From: Epiperipatus broadwayi
Lineage: Eukaryota > Onychophora > Udeonychophora > Euonychophora > Peripatidae
Reading direction: 5' to 3'
Assembly: GCA_028023455.1 (NCBI GenBank)
Contig: JAQFVV010000205.1
Coordinates: forward strand, 1,471,353-1,535,352
Length of the DNA: 64,000 nt
Of this stretch, positions 11,426 through 22,648 are shown piece after piece (the stretch's first letter is position 1; each line of letters starts with the position of its first letter). Under the pieces are notes generated by a model that had not been told where the DNA came from, made no database searches, and was given only the letters and a program-made list of their open reading frames with translations. Both the position numbers and the translations under genes were made by a program.

Positions 11426-12033
11426 ATATAATACTAAATCATCCATGCACTTTACTACTGTTACTCATTGCTTTATTTACCACTCTCTTTTACAGTTTAC
11501 AGTTTCAATTGCCCCAGCAATCTTTTTCAGAACTACAACCTAATACAAGCATATGAATATAAATATATAGGAACATATAATTTACATTCTCTATATACAT
11601 CTTATATCTTTTATATTTTACATTATTATTGTTATTCATTTTTTACCCTTTTCTATTTTTATTCTTTATTTTATTTTATTCTTATAATATTTAACTCTAA
11701 CGTAATATCTTTTATATTTTACATTATTATTATTCATTTTACTATCAATCATTATTTATAATTTATTCATTCAATAATTTATAATCTATTTTAATTTATA
11801 ATATTATTATTTTAAACATCTTTTATATCTCTTAACTTCAATGCTAAATTCAAATTTTAAAAATTTTATAGTTATATTTTTAGTACCCCCCCCCCCCCTT
11901 TAAATTTTACACTTATATTATTAATATTAACTTAAGAGTTATGTATTTAAAGAGTAATAAGAATAAAATAAAGGATAAAAATTTTTTTTTTTTTAAAATT
12001 TAGTTTTATAAAAGTAGGAAGAGGGAGCTGCTA

Positions 12034-13060
12034 ATGTGTGATTTAGATATAAATGTAGATCTGGAGAGGGAATGTGTCTGTAAAATTAATGGTAAGCAAG
12101 TTATTTATGAATGTAATGGTGAAGAAAGAGTCAAAAGATTTTATAAAAGAGTAGCTAGGAAAGAAGAAATTATTAAAATTGGGTATTTGAATATGCAAGG
12201 TGGTATGAGACCAGAAAAGTGGCTAGAATTGAACAAAACAGTTAAAAATGAAGAGTTTCAGGTGCTAGCAGTAGTGGAAACACATCTAAGAGAAGAAAAA
12301 GAACCTATTCTGGAAAACTTGGTATGGCAGGGTATAAATAGAAAAGAAAAAAGGGTTGGTGGTATAGGAGTTATGTCAAAAAAATATTCAAGTACTGTTA
12401 AATGTCAAGAACATTTGTGGTTTGAGATAAGGTTAGGAAGACAAGAATGGATGGTAGCTTTAGCCACTGGAGATAGTCAAACTATAATGGAGTGGAACAG
12501 TAGCATATATGAATGCTTAGTTAAGGATATACAGAGTTTCAAAGAAAACGAAAGACAATACTGGTTATAGGGGATATGAATGTGCATCTTGAAGAAATTG
12601 ATGATGTAAGTAATAAGTATGGACAGCTTTTGAAGAGTTTTTCTCAGAGAGTAAATTTGACCATTGGAAATTTATCAAATATTTATGAGGGACAATGCAC
12701 ATGGTTTAGAAATAATATATTCCACACAGTAGATTATTTATTAATAGAGAAAGAAGGAATGAATAAAGTACGGAAAATTAAAGTGTTTGATAATGAAGAG
12801 AGAGTATATAATAATGATCATAGCTTTCTTATAATAGAAATGGTTATTAATGTGACGAAAAATAGTAATAAAAATAGAAAGAATAGTGAAAGATATGGGT
12901 GGAGAGTGAATGGTGGAAATAAGTTAGAAGACTATAAAATAAAAGTTGAAGAAACCATGGAAGAGTTGGTTGGTGATGAGTATAGAGACAGGTGAGGTGA
13001 AATAGAAAAAGTGGCAAATAGGGTTTTAGATGAGAATATTCAGAAGAATAAATGTAATAA
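12034..13060 (+). pseudogene. LINE endonuclease (APE-type) domain
   Basis: The frame opens MCDLDINVDLERE and reaches IKIGYLNMQGGMRPEKW, VLAVVETHLRE and VGGIGVMSKKYSS. After a frameshift at about 12560 it continues GDMNVHLEEIDD, CTWFRNN, HTVDYLLIEKEG and NNDHSFLIIEMVI. These are the APE signatures: N, E (ETH), D/N (GDMN), and the final DH. A further stop occurs at 12995. The domain nicks target DNA to prime reverse transcription in APE-type LINEs. Confidence 0.75.
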
Positions 13061-13217
13061 GAAAGTGGGAATTAGTAAAAGTGTAAATGAGGAAAAAGGC
13101 ATGCAGAGAATATAAGTGTGCTATTAAGAACAAAGAAAGTGAAAAAGATGTTAATACTAAATGGGAAAAGTACTTAGAAAATAAGAAGTTGGCTAAACGG
13201 ATAATTATAGACAGAGA

Positions 13218-14500
13218 ATGAAATTGAATAGTAAACTGTTGGAAGATATTAATAAAAGTGGAAGAGATGGGAGTAAAAAAATTTGGAAATACATTAAAAG
13301 AAGGAATGTAGGGGAGAGAGAATTAGTATTACTAGATGATGAGGGAATAGAGTGTAGCTCTAGAGAAGAATTAGAGATAGTCTTAAACAAGTATGTAATG
13401 GATATAGAAAAGATGTTAGATGTGAAGGACAGAGTGATAGCAAACATGAGAGCATATAGTAATGGGAATATATGATTTACAGAAAATGAACTGAATGAGG
13501 CAAGTAAAGAAATTGAAAGGTGAAAAGGCAAGAGGTTTGGATGGATGGGCAGCAGAGATGGTAATGAATTTAGGGCAGAAGGCAAAATTAAAACTACTAT
13601 CATGTTTTAATAAGATGGCACAGAAGAGAGATTTTCCAGGTAGTTGGAGTAATACAAGAGTAAGGCTATTATTTAAAGGGAAGGGTAAGGATCATAGAAA
13701 GTTAAACAATTATAGACTGATAGCGGTGCTACATAAAGTTTTCTCATATATAGTGGCTGGAAGGGTTGCAAAATGGATGGAAGAAAATAATATAGTGGGA
13801 GAAATGCAAGGAGGTTTTTGATCAGATAGGCATATAGGAGATAGTTTATTTGTAGTTACACAACCTATGGATATAAGTAGCAGGAATTCAGGTAGACAGT
13901 TATATATGAGTTTTATAGATGTAGAGAAGGCATATGATAGAGTAAATAGAAATAGATTATGGGTAAGTTTAGTAAATTTGGGAATGGATGAAGCTTTAGT
14001 GGGTATTATTAAGAAATTATATGAAAATAATTACTGTACATATCAATCAGGTAATATGGAATCAGTTAAAGTTAAAAATGGGGTGGAACTAAGGCAAGGA
14101 TGTCCTCTGTCAGCTATTTTGTTTTTGTTGTATTTGAGACAAATGGAGAGAGCACTAGAAAGACTAGCAAGAGGGGTAGAGATATCATTAATAGGTGGCA
14201 AGGGAGTATATACATTGTCAGGTCTTTTATTTGTGGATGATGTTTTTTTGTGTGCAGAAAGAAGGGAAGATATGGAAGTTATGCTGAGGACATGCACAAA
14301 GGTGGGTAAAGAGATGGGGATTAAATTTAGTGAAGAAAACTCAAAATTAATAATGATTAATACTGCGGAAAGAGAAGACAAAGAATTTTTACTGGGGGAT
14401 ATAAAGTTAAGTGTGGTAAATAGATAATTAAGTAATCAGAGAAATTGTTTGGATGAATGGGAGAAAAAAATTGATAAATGAAGCAAAGAAAAGGATTGAT
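13218..14500 (+). pseudogene. LINE reverse transcriptase domain
   Basis: In order on the plus strand: linker WKYIKRRNVGERELVLL; KARGLDGWAAEMV; VRLLFKGKGKDHRKLNNYR (fingers); MSFIDVEKAYDRVNR (motif A, D present); VELRQGCPLSAILFLLYLRQ (motif B); LLFVDDVFLCAERR (motif C, FVDD intact); MGIKFSEENSKLIMI (motif D). It is broken by stops at 13473, 13819 and 14425. All catalytic Asp residues survive, so decay looks recent or slow. The clade could not be fixed by eye. Confidence 0.8.
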
Positions 14501-15425
14501 AAAGAAATTAACAGTGTTCTCATCTAATAAATATGATGTTGCTGGGATTATATGGGGAGTGGCAGTAGCAGGGTTAACATATGGTAATGATGCATTATGT
14601 GTTAGTAAAGGGGTATTAGATTACTTAGAAAAAGTACAAAGAGAAGTAGGAAGACATGCATTAGATGCAGAAGTGTGGACGGCAAAGGAGGCAATTCAAG
14701 GAGAAATGGGATGGTCAAGTTTTTATATGAGAGATGCAAAAAGCAAAATGAAAATGTTTGGTAGATTGCAGTTTATGGATAATAAAAGAATAGCCAAAAT
14801 AGTATTTAATTGGGTTATGAATAAAGGGCAGGCAACAAGATGGGTGAGAAAGGTAATGCGATATGCAGAAGATTTAGATAAAGAATTTATGTCAGTATAC
14901 TTATACAAAAGGTGGGATGATTGTGTTAGGAGAATTGTTGAGTGTTATAGTGTTAAGGAATGGGATAGAAGAATAGATGCATTAATAAAGAATAGGGAGT
15001 TGGAGAGATGGAGAGCTAGTATGGAGAGTAAAAAGAGTTTAAATATTTATAGAAGTAAACAGAATATTGGGTGTGAGTTAATTTATGATAATAGCAAGGA
15101 AAGTAGTTTACTGTTTAAGGCTTGAACGGGATCTTTAGCAACAAGGGAATATACACATAAATGGAAAAATATGGGTGATTTAGTCTGCAAGTTGTGTAAG
15201 GAAGGCATAGAAAATATTAGGCATCTGTTAATTGAATGTAAATGTCTGAAAGCAGAAAGGGTACAAATAATGAAGTTGTGGAAGAATAAATATGAACAAA
15301 GTGATTATACAGAAAGTGGCTTATTGGTTTTTATGCTGGGTTTGGGAAAAGATAAGGGGCTTTTAGATATTAAGGCTATGGAGTTGACAAAGATTATGTT
15401 GTGGAAATGGGATGGAGTTGGATAG
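14478..15425 (+). pseudogene. LINE C-terminal region with zinc finger
   Basis: It begins QRKGLIKKLTVFSSNKYD, continues YGNDALCVSKGVLDYLEKVQ and REVGRHALDAEVWTAKEAIQ, and after a stop at 15123 ends in CKLCKEGIENIRHLLIEC. That last segment is the CxxC..HxxxxC finger common after the RT of several LINE groups. The 3' UTR follows and contains the inverted-repeat sequence. Confidence 0.7.
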
Positions 15426-16064
15426 AGAAGAATATGGGAAAACTTGGGGTGGGGAATGGAAAGTGAAGTCAAAATGGCTAACATGTTTCTCTGGGCACAG
15501 TTGCTGAGAGATTTTTTATTCTGTATAAGGAGAAGTCACAATGCATCACATGAAAATTTAAAGAGGGGGCTACTAAAAGTATAATGGTAAAATTTTTAGC
15601 ATTGAAGTTAGGAGATATAAACATGCTTAAAATAATAATATTATAAATTAAAATAGATAATAAATTACTGAATAAATAAATTATAAATAATGATTGTTAG
15701 TAAAATGAATAATAATAATGTAAAATATAAAAAGATATTAAGTTAGAGTTAAATATTATAAGAATAAAGTAAAATAAAGAATAAAAATAGAATATATATA
15801 AGAAATTTTTTAATTAATAAATACAGAATGTTCAAAAAGGGTAAAAAACGAATAATAATAATAATGTAAAATATAAAAGATATTATAAGATGTATATATA
15901 GAATGTAAATTATATGTTCATGTATATTTATATTCATATGTTTGTATTATGTTGTAGTTCTGAAGAAGTTTGCTCAGGCAATCGAAACTGTAAACTATTA
16001 AAGAGGGTGGTAAATAAGGCATTGTGTAACAGTAATAAAGTGCATGGATGATTTAGTATTATAA

Positions 16065-16640
16065 GATATAATACATATAGTAGGCACTAGTCCTCTATTA
16101 CTATATAATTCTTGATAGACATCTTCTATCCATTTCATGATGTCATCTCTTTTTATAGTAATAATTCCACCTTTTTTTCTTATTGCAGATATAAATTTCC
16201 TATCAATACCAAAATGTTGTTTTCCACCCATAAGACGTTTATTCTCTTCTACAGCTTTCTTTGCTAGTTCACAGTTATACTTTCATATACCATTTTCAAC
16301 TCTTTCCCGCATCATTTTACAAAATTAGAGATATTCAATCCTTTTTTAATGCATCATTTTTGTATATCTTCATATGTCTTCTTTTCTTCATAAATTATCT
16401 AGTCTTTGGAAAAATTTTATTGGTCAATTGCTGCTTTTTTCTACCAGATATTTTTGTTGCAGTTTTTAGAAGTGTATTAGTTATTTTCATATTAATTTCA
16501 TTCAAATCTGAATCAAGTTCAAAATCTACTAATACTTGAAACTGATTTGTAAGTTCTAATTTAAATTCATTAGAATGTTTCTGAAAATTAGGAATATCAA
16601 CTGTATATATTGGTTTTTTAATAATTTCTGTGGAAAAAAA
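16065..16640 (-). mobile_element. RTE-type LINE, linker before RT (5' part of interrupted copy)
   Basis: The minus strand reads KPIYTVDIPNFQKHSNEFKL and NEINMKITNTLLKTATKISG (16395-16640), then GGKQHFGIDRKFISAIRKKG and DDIMKWIEDVYQELYSNRG (16080-16231). This is the standard RTE linker between the endonuclease and RT domains. The same linker is seen in the relic at 31330-31520. The endonuclease domain is missing, as in a 5'-truncated LINE insertion, with an A-rich junction at about 16633-16648. The reading continues at 11425 across the nested element. Confidence 0.7.
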
Positions 16641-16644
16641 AAAA

Positions 16645-16765
16645 AATTCAAATAATAACATATGTTAAAAATTACAAGGAAAGAAAATGTTACGAACCTT
16701 TGTATATCCAAAAAAATTTAAACAAATGTGTAAACGTGGTTAAAGGTCCTGCACAATTGTTAGAT
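16645..16765 (+). mobile_element. PLE endonuclease fragment, plus-oriented arm (3' part)
   Basis: The plus strand reads IQIITYVKNYKERKCYEPLY, then IQKNLNKCVNVVKGPAQL, matching the C-terminal helix of PLE endonucleases and the inverted copy at 9385-9500. It is the continuation of 9769-9945, displaced by the RTE insertion. Confidence 0.6.
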
Positions 16766-18265
16766 TATTGGAAATTTTAGATTTATAAATTTTAGAAGTA
16801 AAAGGAAGGGACTATTATTATTGTTTTTTTTTTTGTTTTTAGATTATTTGTAAATATATATATATATATATTATGAGGGGAAAAAAGGGACTGTAATAAG
16901 CTTAATCATTTTTATGTACATATACATATTTTATTAATTATATTTAATGTATTCTTGTACGGAAGGATAAAAACTGTACTTTCTTTCAAAACCGATAGAT
17001 CTATAACCATGTGTTTTCCGACCTTAGGCATCCAAAACGATATCTTCTTTCTCAAAATAAATACAGTTTTTAAATTTTAAAAAAAAAAAAATCTTTAGTT
17101 ACAAACTTATTAAAAACCAATTAATCTTACATACAACTTTGTTATAAATATCTTTACACTAACACACATTCAACAAAATAACTTTTTTTTAAAAAAACTT
17201 CTATATATAAAATGGTGAATGAAAAACTTTCTAGCCTTAAAAACATTTTCAAATTTCAATTAACTCATTCTCTTGATGACAATTTACACTTTCATACACA
17301 ATAATCAGTCTTTACATCAATGCTCTCAGATGATTAATCGTGTACGCATGAAACAAATAGCAAAAATATATTATAAAATAAATACAATATACTTAGCTTT
17401 GCTCTATGTTCTATCACTTCCAATATTCAAATTTCTTATCAATCAGTGAGTAATAAAGTCATTCGATTATTTTATTTATTTTGTTACCATCTTATTTTTT
17501 TTCTAATATTCAGTCCTTGAAGTGCGTTGTATTATTTAACACAGTGGTAGAGCTGCAAGCTCAGAGCTAAAGCTCCTAGATTTATTTCTCAGCTGAACAA
17601 CATAAGCAAACCTAAATCTGAATTCATTAATTGTGTTTGGCATTAGTGTTATTGAATATCGTAAGATCTCTCAAACAATTAACCATACAGTTAATTATTT
17701 AATTAATTTGTTTTAACAACTATGTTCAAATGTCTGAATAGGATTAAAAGAAAATTTTAGATTTTTTGGTGCGCTCATTACTGTTTGAGAAATTTTTTTA
17801 AAAAATGCTTAAAAAAAAACAAAAGATTGCTGACCGACAAACACATCATCGACAGCTGTAGAGCATATTTTTTGTTGAGGATTTAGTTAATTAGCAATGA
17901 AATGCTTTTTTTAATCATTTATATTAGCTTTTATTTATTAAGCCCTTTTATTTTTTTGTATCTACAGTGTGCTAACACTTTAATACTGCTATCTTGAATT
18001 TTAATTCTTCCATTGCTTGTTTTATCAGTTATTTAGGGAATTTTAAAGTAAAAAGAATATTTTTAAGTAAGTTGAAAGTTATTATTTTTATTGAAGTGTT
18101 CTGATTTTTATTAGTTCATCTTTCATGGACTCTGCCATATCACAACCTCCCACCAGTGCAAAAACTTATATATATATTTATGCAATGAATTATATTTTTA
18201 AATAAAAAAAAAAAACAATGTAAAAGTTGATTTGATTTACAATTTGTAAAACTTTTTTTTAACAG
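16766..18265. other. AT-rich DNA before the EHMT exon
   Basis: This is the 3' part of an upstream EHMT intron. A TA-microsatellite lies at about 16855-16872. A weak tRNA-like stretch (ACAGTGGTAGAGCTGCAAGC at 17540-17559) suggests a decayed tRNA-derived SINE, but the B box is poor. No other ankyrin exon was found. Confidence 0.45.
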
Positions 18266-18370
18266 GATGATGGCGGATGGACACCATTAATTTGGGCATC
18301 TGAACATAAACATCTTGAATGTGTTAAACTGCTGATTGAGCGTGGAGCAGATCCTTTATTAAAGGATAAT
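18266..18370 (+). CDS. EHMT: EHMT/G9a/GLP-type H3K9 methyltransferase, ankyrin-repeat exon (internal)
   Basis: This internal exon encodes 35 codons of an ankyrin repeat starting [16 protein letters not shown] and ending GADPLLKDN. It is preceded by a pyrimidine-rich tract and an acceptor ending CAG at 18263-18265, and followed by the donor GTAAGA at 18371, so both introns are phase 0. The DDGGWTP..WA.E.KH signature is characteristic of the ankyrin domain of EHMT1/EHMT2 (GLP/G9a). In that family the ankyrin domain binds mono/dimethylated H3K9 and sits N-terminal to the pre-SET/SET methyltransferase, acting in the nucleus. The exon ends with DN, exactly where the next exon (58614) resumes. There is no stop or frameshift, and the codons look constrained compared with the surrounding decayed DNA. 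Upstream and SET-domain exons are not in the window. A generic ankyrin protein is possible but less likely, because the match continues across the splice. Confidence 0.88.
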
Positions 18371-19383
18371 GTAAGATTTTATTTTTAAAATTATTGTTTT
18401 AGTATGAATGTGCGGGCATAATCGGAAGTGTACATGTAGATTAACGTTTGAAGTGATGAGTTGAGGTTAAATTTAAAAAAAAAAAAAATAGGTTGGACAA
18501 ACGAACAGATCACCCAGTCTGACATATTTTCAAAATTATATATTACTACTCTTACATAGCCCTTCTAATCATAGAGTTACTTTCTGATACATTTATAATT
18601 CTGATAGCTGTGAATTACAATAGAAATGATAAATGTTTGTGCTCTTCTGAGAAATACAACAAAAGTCTATTAGAAGTCTCTATCAGAAGAAAGCTTTAGT
18701 TAAATATATATAGAAATGATTTGTAGTAACTTTTTAAAGTGGATTGGTTGAAAGTATGAAACAGACATTAAGGGATATGTTCACTGTTATTTAGTTGAAG
18801 AAAAATGTCATTAGGGTTAAATTAATACAAGCTGGGCAAGTAACTTGGTTCCTGAACATGTATGCAGATTTATTCACGGATTTCATTTGCGATATATTAA
18901 TGATACTATCTAATGGAAGGAGCAACTGTCATTGTCTTATGCTGTTTTATGCAGAGATAACTTTAGACGTTTGAATTTTGTAAATCTATTGCAATTTTTA
19001 ATTTTTCTCTCATTATTTTGGTTATATTTATAGAAAAATTTTTTTATATTTATTATGAACTTGATTTATTTGTTTAAGCTTTTTGCAATTTTTAATTATG
19101 TTAATTATATTCCTAAATGATCTTTTTATTAATTATAATTTTCATACTGAAAATATATATTTATTTATACATGTTTGCATGTGATGTATTATAAAATAGT
19201 GTCTTTTTAGATAAAGTTTAGTCCAAATATTCAAAAATCTTTTAGCCAAATTAAGCATTTCTTCTCTGAAATCTTTTTACATAGCTATAAGCCTATTTAC
19301 TATCCCCCACCTCTTTCTTCTGTTATTTCTTTCTAATCTGTAATCATTAAATTATTCTATTGATTTTCTTTTTGTATTTCATT
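18371..19383. other. AT-rich intronic DNA after the first EHMT exon
   Basis: No recognised element. Short A/T runs only. Confidence 0.5.
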
Positions 19384-19662
19384 TTAATGAATTAAAAAAA
19401 CATAAAAATTTATCATCTCTTTTGCTTCTTTCACCGTTTTATCCCTTGTTAATACAAATGTTTTAATACTCTTCCTCTCATCTCCATATAAACCACATCT
19501 ACAGATCAAATTCTTATCTTCATCGAGCTCCTTTGCTTTGATACTCCAAGCTGCGTGCCTTGCATCAAATAATAACAAGCTCTGTCTGGTGTTACATATT
19601 TTTATATTGATGATAGGTTTTCTTTTCAAGTTTCCTGCAGTACTATCTCTGAAGTAATGCAT
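19384..19662 (-). pseudogene. LINE C-terminal fragment (probable)
   Basis: The 92-residue minus-strand frame contains CNTRQSLLLFDARHAAWSIK, then LICRCGLYGDERKSIKTFVL, resembling the post-RT region of a LINE where a basic segment is followed by a C..C..H..C finger (the final residues are altered here). No RT motif is adjacent. The assignment rests on the pattern only. Confidence 0.4.
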
Positions 19663-20050
19663 ATATTATATAATGATAGTTTTTTTATTCTTCACAAAAA
19701 CTCTTAATGCGCTAGAATATCTTTATCACAAGTTATGACATAAAATGAGACTATTTTGTATTCTAACTCATGATAAAAGAATATACTAACAATAAAATTT
19801 TATTTTAAATTGCGTAAAATTGCTACTGAATAGTTTCCAGCAGTGAGTCACAAGGTTTACAAGGGAAAGAATTGAAGACAGTTTATGACGGTATTAAACA
19901 TATTTATCACATTTTATGTCATAATTCATGATCTACATATCATAGTACCTAAAATTGTTGGCTTGAATAGTTAAATATTTCTTTCACTTTGCAGCACATG
20001 TTGATTCAGACTGACAGTGTTTCATACATCTTGTAGAGAGAATTCGTCAA
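19640..20050. repeat. Dispersed repeat, copy 1
   Basis: It shares ordered blocks (TAACTCATGAT, AAATTTT.TTT.AAATTG, AAAATTG) with 60460-60600 and has the same spacing of GTCATAATTCATGATC-like blocks as 20830-21070. The family is unknown; it may be a decayed DNA transposon. Confidence 0.45.
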
Positions 20051-20499
20051 CTTTTCACTGGAACACACTGTTTCTATTTCTTTATGTAATTAAACTTTTT
20101 AATGCATACTATTTATAACTTTGTTTTCTCTTATCAATTTATCTATCTTTTACCATTCCTCATGGTTTCTTATGTGTGATATATTCTCTATTATAGCAAT
20201 ACTTTCTCTGTCATTAATTTTGTCTATTGTAAAATCTTATTTGCCAGTTATGTTGACTGACTTTTCCATTATACTTTATTTTTGATAATCTACATTCCAT
20301 TTATTGACAGCATCCAGACATTTTTGTCTTATTTTTAAAAAGAAGCTTTCTCCAATTTTTCTGGAATTGCACATTTGCTGTCAACAATTCACCAACAATA
20401 CACATCTACCAAGTCATTTTTTATTCTCTAAAAATTTCTGGTTGGCCAATCAAATACAAAGTACCATATTACCAAATCTTAAAGTGATACAGTAATTCT

Positions 20500-20842
20500 A
20501 CATGCCTCATATTTACTCTATAAGTAACATTCCAGATTTTTTAATCAATCACATTTTAATTTTTGCTTTTTGTTTTCAATCTATTCCCAATTGTTTGTAT
20601 AATTTCTTTTTTGATTTGACAAAACACCTAATTACTCATACTTCACTTCTTTCAACACAAATATCTTCCTGCTTCCATTTTTTAGTTATACCTTTCCCAT
20701 TAATTACCAATTTTTTAGATTTTTTTTTCACTTTTGCAACCCATGACTTTACTGCCACGTGCACTTTGAAACATATCAAATATTTCGGTAGCATTTTACC
20801 CAATTTAAAATAAAATTTAATGTGAACATGTTGTTCCATCAT
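20500..20842 (-). pseudogene. Mariner/GVQW-type transposase N-terminal fragment (tentative)
   Basis: The minus-strand frame starts MMEQHVHIKFYFKLGKML, close to the MEQR-IKF-KLGK start of SETMAR/FLJ37770-like mariner transposase N-termini, which normally begins a helix-turn-helix DNA-binding domain. The following residues are basic and less clear. It is only 68 codons before the first stop, so it is a relic at best. Confidence 0.4.
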
Positions 20843-21070
20843 GGGTTAAGATTCGTAAAACACTTTCACATTTTATATCATTATTTGTGATCCAGACGTG
20901 ATAACATTGTAAAATATATGTGGTGAATAATTATATTAAGTTGCAACATAATACGTGCTAATTCAGAAATGGTGCTGCAAGGATAGCTTGAAGAGGGAAT
21001 GGTCTCCTTTTATCTGGCATATACTGTATAAATTGTGAAAATGACAGTCGATGACATTACTGTTTTATCT
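20830..21070. repeat. Dispersed repeat, copy 2
   Basis: The 3' part (20955-21035: TAATTCAGAAATGG, CTGCA, GCTTG, GGTC, ATACTGTAT) aligns with 60770-60835. Confidence 0.5.
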
Positions 21071-22230
21071 GATTGTGCATTTCATTTTCAGTGATTCTAT
21101 TAGTCAGTTAGTATTTATAAAAATTGTCCTTGTAAAGACTTTTAATTATTTTTGACAATCCAATTCTATTCCCATATTTTCAAAATTTCTTCATATTCTA
21201 CTTCTGTACTTCATGTGAATTTTTTTTTAATATCTAAAAGTGCTAATAAATAAATGCTTGTTTTTTTATATATGATATTTTACAAAGTTGAATAATACTA
21301 AATAAATTATCTCATTTCTGACTATTTTTGTGTTCCGATGCGTATAGATCTAACAATGTCTCTGAGGCGATCCAAATTGTGAGCAATAGCAAGGTGTCAT
21401 TATGTACAGTATAATTGGTTTCAAATGTTTGCAATGTTGAATTAATTTTTCAAGAACTTTGAAACACTGCTTTTTAACTTATGGATTAATTGCCATTTAA
21501 AAATTAGTTTAATCTCAAGATATGTCAATGATATTTTTACACTCTTTAGTCAAAAATTGTTTGATATTGAATTTATAGTATTAATTATTGTATCTTGTTA
21601 TTATTTAGGCAATAATTTTGAATCTTTTTCCTCTATATTTTAGATTATTTATATCTAAATTTTTCTTCCTTTGAAACTTAACATTTTTCTTTAAAAATTT
21701 AGCTCCAATTTTTTTTTCATTATTAAATTGTAACCAAATTTATATCATTATCAGGACTTACCCATAAACCTTTAATGCTTTTTCTGAACCTATTCTAAAT
21801 TAACTAATAAGCAATCTTAATTTTCTAAAGTTATCCATTAGATAAATTCTTTGCTTATTATTTTTAAAATTATGTATTTATTATTATCATGCTGTTTTTC
21901 TTATAAAAACATCAGAATCTTATCCCCATCATTTATTAATTTTTCATGTCTCATATTTTTTGATCCGTAATCATGCCTTCTATATTATCTTCCCTAATTA
22001 CTACAGCATACTAGTTTTTATTATCATTATTCCATTAATTTTGTATTGATTTTCAATTATTTTCATTCTTTCATAAATAGCCTGTGTCTTCAAGATTTAC
22101 AAATTGAAACAGCTTTCATGCTCATCACCAACAGTTTTATGTATTTTTTTTGTTCTTGAAGTTGAAAGAATGCCATTGCAATAAATTCTCAATCTTGTTA
22201 TCTTTTCATTTTGCAATTTCCTATTTATTT
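21071..22230. other. AT-rich intronic DNA
   Basis: No coding or repeat structure recognised. Confidence 0.5.
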
Positions 22231-22235
22231 CTTTG
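22231..22235. repeat. Gypsy target-site duplication (CTTTG), left
   Basis: The 5-bp CTTTG is repeated at 27014-27018, immediately outside the other LTR. Confidence 0.9.
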
Positions 22236-22599
22236 TGTAGTGTTTTCGGGAAGTTAACGATCTCAGTCGAAACCACAATTTATTAACTTAAGAGTCGGAG
22301 ACAGTTTTACTTTCCCAAAGCTAGTTTATTAGTTACACGTTATGTGTTATTATACAAAAAAAATGTCTATTCTTAAGATAACAAAATGTGCGGGAAGAAA
22401 AATAGCAACAAAATCAAAAGTATACATATGATTGAAGTCTCTTCAAAGAGAAGTTCTATTACTCACGGCAAATGAAAAATAAGACATTTGGTTCTACGTG
22501 TGGCTATACGTTACGCCATCTTGGTCTCTCCTCTTCTCGTCTTTTTTCTCGTTCTCGTATAACCGGACGTTTCTAGAGTCAACGTCTTCGTATTCTACA
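22236..22599 (-). repeat. Gypsy 3' LTR
   Basis: 364 bp, ending CACTACA on the minus strand at 22236 and starting TGTAGAA at 22599. The adjoining internal minus-strand sequence GTGAGGGGAGG is the polypurine tract (22600-22610). Confidence 0.92.
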
Positions 22600-22648
22600 C
22601 CTCCCCTCACTCTAGAATATAGTCCTTCAACCTTTCTGGCAGCCTACG

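Larger units (their letters stand above)
11426..16064 (+). mobile_element. APE-RT LINE bounded by about 0.5-kb inverted repeats, nested in the RTE
   Basis: A 4.6-kb insertion splits the RTE. The right end (15550-16064) and left end (11426-11919) are imperfect inverted copies: the block at 11848-11919 matches the 3' UTR just after the ORF, and the match continues outward through the motif TTTAGTATTATA at each border. The central part (12034-15425) is a LINE ORF on the plus strand. The left arm is therefore an inverted copy of the LINE's own 3' UTR. No clean target duplication is visible. Explanations include two head-to-head insertions, a twin-priming-like event, or an element with true terminal inverted repeats. 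Confidence 0.7.

Noticed and set aside
11203-11761. Plus-strand ORFs of 117 and 97 codons
   Set aside because: Antisense of the RTE coding region and of the LINE inverted arm.
13205-13603. 132-codon minus-strand ORF opposite the LINE
   Set aside because: Antisense shadow of the LINE RT region; Ser/Leu-rich composition from the opposite strand.
14043-14381. 112-codon minus-strand ORF
   Set aside because: Antisense shadow of the LINE RT catalytic region.
15958-16000. CTGAAGAAG..GCAATCGAAAC in the LINE inverted arms as active hammerheads
   Set aside because: The core halves and stem II are plausible, but there is no acceptable stem III/cleavage triplet or stem I pairing. The left copy has G8 changed. 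Kept only as a noted motif.
17540-17600. tRNA gene
   Set aside because: A-box-like text only; the cloverleaf and B box are not intact. At most a decayed SINE.
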